Shown here in pieces: positions 27,274 to 33,587 of a stretch of DNA of 64,000 nucleotides; position 1 is the stretch's first letter, and the number at the start of each line of letters is the position of its first letter. Location: positions 1 to 64,000 of the forward strand of contig NZ_FONQ01000011.1 of assembly GCF_900112975.1 (NCBI RefSeq), written 5' to 3'. Position numbers and translations under genes: made by a program. Origin of the DNA: Flavobacterium xueshanense. Its GTDB lineage: Bacteria > Bacteroidota > Bacteroidia > Flavobacteriales > Flavobacteriaceae. Below the pieces are notes generated by a model. That model ran no database searches, had not been told where the DNA came from, and saw nothing but the letters and a program-made list of their open reading frames with translations.

Positions 27274-27293
27274 AGGTTTAAATGCTATTTTTG
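27263..27293 (+). promoter_or_regulatory. Probable promoter of the amidase gene
   Basis: TTTG at 27263-27266, a 19-base spacer, then TATTTTTG at 27286-27293, a full match to TAnnTTTG. It would give a leader of about 108 bases before the amidase ATG and lies at or within the 5' end of lptD. Confidence 0.45.
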
Positions 27294-27321
27294 TAAAATT
27301 ATGGCCTGTTTTTTGACATGT

Positions 27322-27329
27322 CAAACTTA
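27322..27329 (-). promoter_or_regulatory. -7 element likely serving lptD
   Basis: TAAGTTTG on the minus strand matches TAnnTTTG exactly. A TTG at the usual -33 distance was not found (the nearest gives a 15-base spacer), so support is partial. Its position argues against the TTG at 27324 as the lptD start. Confidence 0.35.
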
Positions 27330-27407
27330 CATATTATTATTTGTCAAAAATAGGCAAATAAATAATTTTATAGCGGTAGTCTTTTAATTAAATTAACTTA
27401 TAGCTTT

Positions 27408-28574
27408 ATGCGTAGTACAAGTAAAATTAAAATAATTGTAACTTTTATTTTGATGCTCAATTCATTGGCTGGATACAGTCAGTCCAATAACTTTAAGGTA
27501 ACTTTAGATGCGGGCCACGGCGCACATGATTTTGGTGCTGTTTATGAAGGACGTATAGAAAAGAATATTGCTTTAGCTGTAGTTTTGAAAGTTGGAAAAA
27601 TACTTGCGGCAACACCACAAATGGAAGTCAATTACACTCGAAAAACAGATGTATTTATAGATTTAATTGAAAGAGCTAATATCGCCAACAGATTTAACGC
27701 AAATATTTTTGTTTCCATTCATTGCAATGCCAACAGAAATACTGCTGCAGATGGAACCGAAACCTATGTAATGGGTTTGAGCAAAGTGGCTTCAAACTTA
27801 GAAGCGGCCAAAAAAGAGAACTCCGTAATTACTTTGGAGAAAGATTACAAACAAAAATACGAAGGATTTGATCCTAACTCTCCGGAAACGATGATTGGAA
27901 TGACGCTGATGCAGGAAGAATATTTGGATAACAGTATTTCGCTGGCCAGTAAAGTAGAAGATGCTTTTGAAGACTTGGGTAAAAAAATAAGAGGAGGCGG
28001 AGTGAAACAAGCTCCGTTTATGGTACTTCACAAAGCATATATGCCCAGAGTGCTGATAGAAATGGGTTTTATATCTAATACAATCGAAGGGAATAAATTA
28101 AATACCGAAGAAGGCCAAGACGAAATTGCTAAAGCGATTGCCGATGCTGTCATCAGTTATAAAAAAGAATATTATGGCAGTGGCGAAGTGGAGCTTTTTG
28201 AGGAAAGACCTTCCCAAAAAATTAATGAAAAACCATTACGTGATACTGTTATTCCTGCGAAACCAAAGATGATTTCTCAATCAGCAGAATCAATTCAGTC
28301 AAAAAAAGTGGTTGAGAATTCTAAACCTGTTTTCAAAGTGCAACTTTCAGCCAGTAGTAAAAGATTAGAATTACTTCCAAAAAATTTTAATGGACTTAAA
28401 AATATTTCTGTAGCTTATGAAAATAGAGTTTACAAATATATGTATGGAGAAACCGCTGATTATGATGAAGCAAAAAAGCAATTAAGAGAGGCAAAAGAAA
28501 AAGGTTATAATTCTGCATTTTTGATAGCATTTAAAAATGGAACGAAAATCAATATTCAAGACGTTATTAAATAG
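27408..28574 (+). CDS. N-acetylmuramoyl-L-alanine amidase (Amidase_3) with C-terminal SPOR-like domain
   Basis: 388 residues. A signal peptide ends about Ser24. The Amidase_3 domain covers about 28-250. Zinc ligands are His37 ('DAGHGAHDFGA'), Glu51 ('GRIEKN') and His105 ('VSIHCNANR'), with catalytic Glu218 in 'VLIEMGFISN'. A polar linker (about 255-305) leads to a C-terminal domain (about 308-388: 'PVFKVQLSASSKRLEL...GLKNISVAYENRVYKYMYGETADYDEAKKQLREAKEKGYNSAFLIAF'). This has the SPOR pattern that binds denuded glycan strands at division sites. The enzyme cleaves the peptide from MurNAc and should act in daughter-cell separation. A degraded second copy follows directly. Confidence 0.9.
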   Translation: MRSTSKIKIIVTFILMLNSLAGYSQSNNFKVTLDAGHGAHDFGAVYEGRIEKNIALAVVLKVGKILAATPQMEVNYTRKTDVFIDLIERANIANRFNANIFVSIHCNANRNTAADGTETYVMGLSKVASNLEAAKKENSVITLEKDYKQKYEGFDPNSPETMIGMTLMQEEYLDNSISLASKVEDAFEDLGKKIRGGGVKQAPFMVLHKAYMPRVLIEMGFISNTIEGNKLNTEEGQDEIAKAIADAVISYKKEYYGSGEVELFEERPSQKINEKPLRDTVIPAKPKMISQSAESIQSKKVVENSKPVFKVQLSASSKRLELLPKNFNGLKNISVAYENRVYKYMYGETADYDEAKKQLREAKEKGYNSAFLIAFKNGTKINIQDVIK

Positions 28575-28619
28575 TATTAAGACATCCGTTTGCTATTAAA
28601 TTAAAAAAAAACTCATATT

Positions 28620-29786
28620 TTGAATATTTCCAAAAAATTAAAAACCACTATTATTGCTTCATTTTTATTATTTTGATGGAATACTTTTTCTAAATCTAAT
28701 CAAAAAATTACTGTTATTTTAGATGCAGTTCATGAAGGTAGAGAGCCCGGTAATTTGTATCATGGTTTTGTCAAAAAGGAAATTGCATTAAAAACGACGT
28801 TAACATTAGAAAAATATCTGTCTAAAGACAATGATATTAAAGTGGTTTACACCAGAAAATCAGATGTTTTTAGAGAATTAAAAGACAGACCTAAAAAAGC
28901 AAATTCTATCGATTCTAATTTATTTGTTTCTGTACATTGTAATTCAATAAAAATTCAGTTTCCTGCGACACAGAAACTTTTGTAGTGTGTTTGGCAAGAA
29001 GTAAAGGAAACTTAGAAATTGTTAAATGAGAAAAATCAGTACTACAACTCGAAAAACATTACAATCAAACCTACAAAGGATTTGACCCAAAAAATCCTGA
29101 AACTTTGAGAGGTTTAAAAATCCTACAAGAAGATTATTTGGATAAAAGTATAAATATGGCTGCAAAAATTGAAAATAATTTTAGAAATAAATTACATCGA
29201 AAATCTAGGGGTTTTAAGCAGACTACATTATGGGTTTTGGATGCTGCTTATATGTCCAGTGTCTTGATTGAATGTGTTTTTTATCTAATAACGAAGAAGG
29301 ACTTTATCTCAATTGAAAAGACGGACAAAACAATATGGCATCAGCTATTTCATCAGCTATTATTGTTTACAAAAAGGAATATTTTAGAACACAATCCAAT
29401 GGAATTCTGATGAGCTACCATCAAGAAAAACAACTGAAAATGGAATAAAAGATTCTTCAAAGAACTCTAAATTAAAACGTATTGTTGAAAAACAACCTGC
29501 CCAAAAAGGCGAGCTGAGAAGACAAAATTCCGATGTGGTTTTCAAAGTTCAATTTGAAGCCGGGAATAAAAACAATAAACTAAATCCACCTAATTTTAGA
29601 GGATTAAAAAATGTTGCTCTTGAGATAAATGATGGTTATTTTTACAAATATCCATATAGTTCAACATTAGATTATAATAGTGCAAAAGAAGATTTGAAAG
29701 AGGTTAAATCCAAAGGATATTCTTTTGCGTAAATAATCGAATTTAGACACGTAAAAAACATTAGTGTTAAAGAAGCGGTGAAATAA
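28620..29786 (+). pseudogene. Decayed tandem copy of the amidase gene
   Basis: Fragments in several frames line up end to end with the amidase just upstream. An N-terminal leader is cut by TGA at 28674-28676. Then 'ITVILDAVHEG' and 'VKKEIALK', then 'NLFVSVHCN'. A frameshift near 28960 shifts to 'TETFVVCLARSKGNLEIVK', which stops at TGA. Next come 'GFDPKNPETLRGLKILQEDYLDKSI', 'VLIECVFYL', another shift, and a SPOR-like tail beginning 'VVFKVQFEAG' interrupted by TAA at 29730-29732 before a final TAA at 29784-29786. At least five disabling changes make it clearly a pseudogene. Positions of the zinc ligands and catalytic Glu (DAVH, KKE, VHC, LIE) are still readable, so it diverged under selection before inactivation. 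The flanking gene (MCE) is intact. Confidence 0.9.
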
Positions 29787-29836
29787 TTATAACAAGTCAA
29801 ATATTTTATATTAAATTTGTACAAAATACTTAAATT

Positions 29837-30802
29837 TTGAAAATAACACGAGAAATTAAAACTGCCATCTTAGTAATTGCATCTATTTTATTATTTATTT
29901 GGGGCTACAGTTTTTTAAAAGGAAGAGATCTTTTTACCAATTACAAAACTTTTTTTGTAGAGTATAAAAGTGTTGAAGGTTTAGCAACATCAGCGCCAGT
30001 AACCCTTAACGGTTTAGTTATAGGTAAGGTGAGTAGTATTGCCATAAATGAAAATACGGGCGTATTGTTAGTTGAATTGCAATTAAAAACTGATTTTCCA
30101 ATTTCTAAATCCAGTATCGCTTCTATTTATGAGCCAGGATTTATTGGAGGAAAACAAATTGCGATTATCCCTAATTTCAATGATAAAACCTTAGCTGTTG
30201 ACGGTCAGAAATTGCAAGGTGGTATAAAAATGGGTCTAACGGATAAAGTAGGAGACCAATTGGCACCTCTTCAAGAGAAATTGGAAAAATTATTGGGAAG
30301 TACTGAAAAATTAATTTCAGGATTTAACAATGTTTTGGATCAAAAGGGGCAACAGGATTTAAAACTCACATTGTTTGAATTAAGTAGGACTGTTGAGCAA
30401 TTCCATAAAGTATCCATGAGCGTTAACGATTTATTGAGTACCAATAAAAGTCAAATAAACGGAGTGGTTACTAATTTTAATAAAATATCAGGAAATTTTT
30501 CTAAAATTTCAGATTCGTTGGATAAAGCTGATTTAGGCAAAACAGCCAGAAATTTGAATGCATCTTTAGCCAGAGTCGATGGTATTGTGAGCGGTTTGGA
30601 ATCTGGTAAAGGTTCTATGGGCAAATTGTTAAACGATGAAGCTTTCTACCAAAACATTAGAAGTTCTACAAAAGAATTAGAATTATTATTGCAAGATATT
30701 AGACTTTATCCAACTAGATATGTTAACATTTCTGTGTTTGGAAAAAAAAATAAACCGTATACGGGTCCTGTAAATGATTCTGTATCTAATCAAATTAAAT
30801 AG
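29837..30802 (+). CDS. MlaD family protein (MCE domain), inner-membrane anchored
   Basis: 321 residues starting at TTG 29837. One N-terminal transmembrane helix (about 7-24, 'TAILVIASILLFIWGYSFL') is followed by the MCE domain (about 38-115). Conserved parts are 'YKSVEGLATSAPVTLNGLVIGKVSSIAI' and 'SIASIYEPGFIGGKQIAIIP'. The rest is coiled-coil/helical (about 130-290), as in proteins that shield lipids across the periplasm. It is the substrate-binding part of an Mla-like lipid transport system; the ATPase and permease (MlaF/MlaE) are not in this window. Five bases separate it from the Fe-S protein gene, suggesting co-transcription. Confidence 0.85.
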   Translation: MKITREIKTAILVIASILLFIWGYSFLKGRDLFTNYKTFFVEYKSVEGLATSAPVTLNGLVIGKVSSIAINENTGVLLVELQLKTDFPISKSSIASIYEPGFIGGKQIAIIPNFNDKTLAVDGQKLQGGIKMGLTDKVGDQLAPLQEKLEKLLGSTEKLISGFNNVLDQKGQQDLKLTLFELSRTVEQFHKVSMSVNDLLSTNKSQINGVVTNFNKISGNFSKISDSLDKADLGKTARNLNASLARVDGIVSGLESGKGSMGKLLNDEAFYQNIRSSTKELELLLQDIRLYPTRYVNISVFGKKNKPYTGPVNDSVSNQIK

Positions 30803-30807
30803 CAAAT

Positions 30808-32139
30808 ATGAGCTACTTAGACAATATTTTATTTGCCATTCTACTGGTAATTGGTTTTGGATATTTTTTTACAAGTGTTAAAAAAATCAGACGAAACATC
30901 AATCTTGGAACTGATGTAAATCGTTCCGACAATCCAAAAGCCCGCTGGACCAATATGGCCATGATTGCTCTTGGTCAGTCAAAAATGGTAAAACGGCCTA
31001 TTGCGGGAATGCTTCATATTATAGTTTATGTTGGTTTTGTAATTATAAACATTGAATTACTAGAAATTATAATTGACGGACTTTTTGGTACACATCGTGT
31101 TTTTGCTTTTTTAGGAACTACGTATGATGTGCTGATTGCTTCTTTCGAAATTTTAGCACTCTTAGTTTTAGTTGCTGTTGTTGCTTTTTGGAGCCGAAGA
31201 AATGCAATCAAATTAAAAAGATTTGTAAGTTCGGACTTAAAAGGTTGGCCAAAAAGTGATGCAAATTATATCTTGTATTTCGAGGTAGTTTTGATGACTT
31301 TATTTTTATTGATGAATGCATCTGATTTGCATTTGCAAAATGTATCTGGAGGTTTTTCTCATTTTATAAAAGCAGGTTTTTTTCCGGTAAGTCAATTTAT
31401 TGAACCCATTTTCAATGGAATGTCAAATGAGTTGGTAATGTTGCTTTCAGAAATATTTTGGTGGTTGCACATTGTGGGGATTTTGATTTTTATGAATTAC
31501 CTTTATTTTTCAAAACACCTACACATACTGTTAGCTTTTCCAAATACCTATTTTGCAAATCTGAATCCTCAAGGTCAATTTGATAATTTGGAGTCAGTCA
31601 CTAAAGAAGTGAAGTTAATGATGGATCCTAATGCTGATCCTTTCGCCGCAGCACCAGTGGATGAAAATGCGGTTCCAAGCAAGTTTGGCGCCAGTGATAT
31701 TCAGGATTTAAACTGGGTACAATTATTGAACGCTTACACTTGTACAGAATGTGGTCGTTGTACTTCATCTTGTCCGGCGAATATTACAGGTAAAAAATTG
31801 TCTCCGCGTAAAATCATGATGGATACCAGAGATAGGATGGAAGAAGTGGGTAGAAATATAGATGCTAATAAAGGTATTTTTATTCCGGACAACAAAACAT
31901 TATTAAACGATTATATCACACCAGAAGAACTTTGGGCTTGTACCTCCTGTAATGCTTGTGTGGAGGAATGCCCTGTAAACATTAGTCCGCTTTCTATCAT
32001 TATGGATATGCGTCGCTATTTAGTTATGGAAAAAAGTGCGGCTCCAATGCCTTTGAATGCCATGATGACCAATATAGAAAATAATGGAGCACCTTGGCAA
32101 TACAATCAACAAGATCGATTGAATTGGAAAAATGAATAA
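30808..32139 (+). CDS. Membrane-bound (Fe-S) protein with two 4Fe-4S sites (heterodisulfide-reductase related)
   Basis: 443 residues. The N-terminal 260 residues contain about five membrane helices (for example about 5-22, 68-90, 104-130, 160-178 and 220-245). The C-terminal part carries two 4Fe-4S motifs: 'CTECGRCTSSCP' beginning at Cys312 and 'CTSCNACVEECP' beginning at Cys378. This arrangement resembles membrane electron-transfer subunits related to HdrE/DsrM plus HdrC-like modules. With the CCG-domain protein encoded next, it should form an electron-transfer complex between the quinone pool and a soluble partner. The exact substrate is unknown. Confidence 0.82.
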   Translation: MSYLDNILFAILLVIGFGYFFTSVKKIRRNINLGTDVNRSDNPKARWTNMAMIALGQSKMVKRPIAGMLHIIVYVGFVIINIELLEIIIDGLFGTHRVFAFLGTTYDVLIASFEILALLVLVAVVAFWSRRNAIKLKRFVSSDLKGWPKSDANYILYFEVVLMTLFLLMNASDLHLQNVSGGFSHFIKAGFFPVSQFIEPIFNGMSNELVMLLSEIFWWLHIVGILIFMNYLYFSKHLHILLAFPNTYFANLNPQGQFDNLESVTKEVKLMMDPNADPFAAAPVDENAVPSKFGASDIQDLNWVQLLNAYTCTECGRCTSSCPANITGKKLSPRKIMMDTRDRMEEVGRNIDANKGIFIPDNKTLLNDYITPEELWACTSCNACVEECPVNISPLSIIMDMRRYLVMEKSAAPMPLNAMMTNIENNGAPWQYNQQDRLNWKNE

Positions 32140-32234
32140 TTGTTTATTTGTTTAAATTTCATTTAGTAAAGTGAAATAACAATTTTCCGTTTGCTCGAAT
32201 AATCAAATTAACGAATAACCGAATCACAAATAGT
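32140..32234 (+). repeat. Short AT-rich gap with repeated aataac/gaataa words
   Basis: The 95-base gap between the two Fe-S genes contains words such as aatcaaattaacgaataaccgaatc. They resemble the aatt/ggttaat repeats found between arg genes later in the window. No terminator was seen. Confidence 0.3.
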
Positions 32235-33026
32235 ATGTCAGAGAATTTAATAGTGCCAACAATGGCCGAAATGTTAGCTCAAGGGAAACAGCCAGAAGTT
32301 TTATTTTGGGTAGGTTGTGCAGGAAGTTTTGACGATAGAGCAAAGAAAATAACTAAGGCATTTGTTCGTATTTTGAATCGTGCCAACGTTTCTTTTGCCG
32401 TTTTAGGGACTGAAGAAAGTTGTACCGGTGATCCTGCAAAAAGAGCTGGAAATGAGTTTTTATTTCAAATGCAGGCCATGATGAATATTGAGGTTTTGAA
32501 TGCATACGAGGCAAAAAAAATTGTTACAGCTTGTCCGCATTGTTTCAATACTTTAAAAAATGAATATCCGGAATTAGGCGGGAAATATGAAGTAGTTCAC
32601 CATACGGAATTTCTAAAATCGTTGTTAGATGATGGAAGATTGACTATTGAAGGAGGACAATTCAAAGGAAAGCGAATTACTTTTCACGATCCTTGTTATT
32701 TAGGCAGAGCCAATAATGTCTATGAAGCACCTAGAGATTTGATTCTAAAGTTGGATGCTGAATTAGTGGAAATGAAACGTTCCAAAGCAAACGGTTTGTG
32801 CTGTGGTGCCGGTGGTGCACAAATGTTTAAAGATGCTGAGCCAGGGAACAAGGAAATCAACGTTGAAAGAACCGAAGACGCATTAGAAACAAAACCAGAA
32901 ATAATTGCCGCGGGTTGTCCTTTTTGTAACACTATGATGACTGACGGTATTAAAAATAAAGAAAAGGAAGGCGAAGTGAAAGTCATGGATATTGCGGAAT
33001 TGATCGCCAATGCTCAAGATTTATAA
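32235..33026 (+). CDS. CCG-domain (Fe-S) protein, HdrB/GlpC/LutA-like
   Basis: 263 residues, with two CCG-type cysteine regions. The first has 'LFWVGCAGSFDDRA', 'ESCTGDPAKRAG' and 'ACPHCFNTLKNEYP'; the second has 'HDPCYLGR', 'GLCCGAGGAQMF' and 'AAGCPFCNTMM'. These cysteines bind Fe-S clusters in heterodisulfide reductase HdrB, GlpC and the LutA family. It pairs with the membrane Fe-S protein just upstream (gap of 95 bases). The physiological donor and acceptor are not apparent, and neighbours give no clear catabolic substrate. Confidence 0.85.
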   Translation: MSENLIVPTMAEMLAQGKQPEVLFWVGCAGSFDDRAKKITKAFVRILNRANVSFAVLGTEESCTGDPAKRAGNEFLFQMQAMMNIEVLNAYEAKKIVTACPHCFNTLKNEYPELGGKYEVVHHTEFLKSLLDDGRLTIEGGQFKGKRITFHDPCYLGRANNVYEAPRDLILKLDAELVEMKRSKANGLCCGAGGAQMFKDAEPGNKEINVERTEDALETKPEIIAAGCPFCNTMMTDGIKNKEKEGEVKVMDIAELIANAQDL

Positions 33027-33091
33027 TCAATTAAAAATTACGAATTTTGATTTTCTAAATCAAAATTTATAACTCATAACTCATACTTAAG

Positions 33092-33574
33092 ATGTACGTT
33101 CCTTTTGAAAATTTACCCGAAGAATCTAAAATCTGGATTTATCAATCGAACAGAAAGTTTTCGGATGCGGAATTTTCTGAAATAGAAACTGCTTTACAAA
33201 GCTTTCTGGAAAGTTGGGCTGCGCATGGTACCAGTTTAGAATCATCGTATCAATTGAAATACAACCGATTTATAATTATTGCCGTTAATCAAGATGTTCA
33301 AGCTGCAACAGGGTGCTCGATTGATTCCTCAGTAGAATTTATTCAAAGCCTGGAACAAAAATATACCGTTGATTTATTGGATAAAATGAATGTCACTTTC
33401 AAACTTGGGGAGCATATTGCACACAAGCCATTGATTGATTTCAAGAAAATGGTGAAAGATAAAGCTGTTACTGAAAATACTATAGTTTTCAATAATTTAG
33501 TTAATAATATAGAAGAATATAATGAATCTTGGGAAGTTCCGGCTATTGATAGCTGGCATAGCCGCTTTTTTTAA
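33092..33574 (+). CDS. Small conserved protein of unknown function (often mislabelled 'ABC transporter ATPase')
   Basis: 160 residues without Walker A, Walker B or ABC signature. Conserved-looking parts are 'MYVPFENLPEESKIWIYQSNRKFSDAEFSEIETALQSFLESWAAHG' and 'FIIIAVNQDVQAATGCSIDSSVEFIQSLEQKY', and a C-terminal 'WHSRFF'. I recall closely similar proteins in Flavobacteriia carrying the label 'ABC transporter ATPase', which this sequence does not support. It lies between the Fe-S pair and the GH3-serine hydrolase fusion (13-base gap to the next start), so it is likely co-transcribed. No function can be assigned. Confidence 0.7.
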   Translation: MYVPFENLPEESKIWIYQSNRKFSDAEFSEIETALQSFLESWAAHGTSLESSYQLKYNRFIIIAVNQDVQAATGCSIDSSVEFIQSLEQKYTVDLLDKMNVTFKLGEHIAHKPLIDFKKMVKDKAVTENTIVFNNLVNNIEEYNESWEVPAIDSWHSRFF

Positions 33575-33587
33575 ACAAAATAGTTCA

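Noticed and set aside
28620-29786. Programmed frameshifting or stop read-through in the second amidase
   Set aside because: There are too many unrelated lesions, including several different stop codons, for a recoding mechanism.
33522-33587. Upstream extension of the GH3 fusion overlapping the previous gene
   Set aside because: The signal peptide starts at 33588; the extension would put about 22 polar residues before it.
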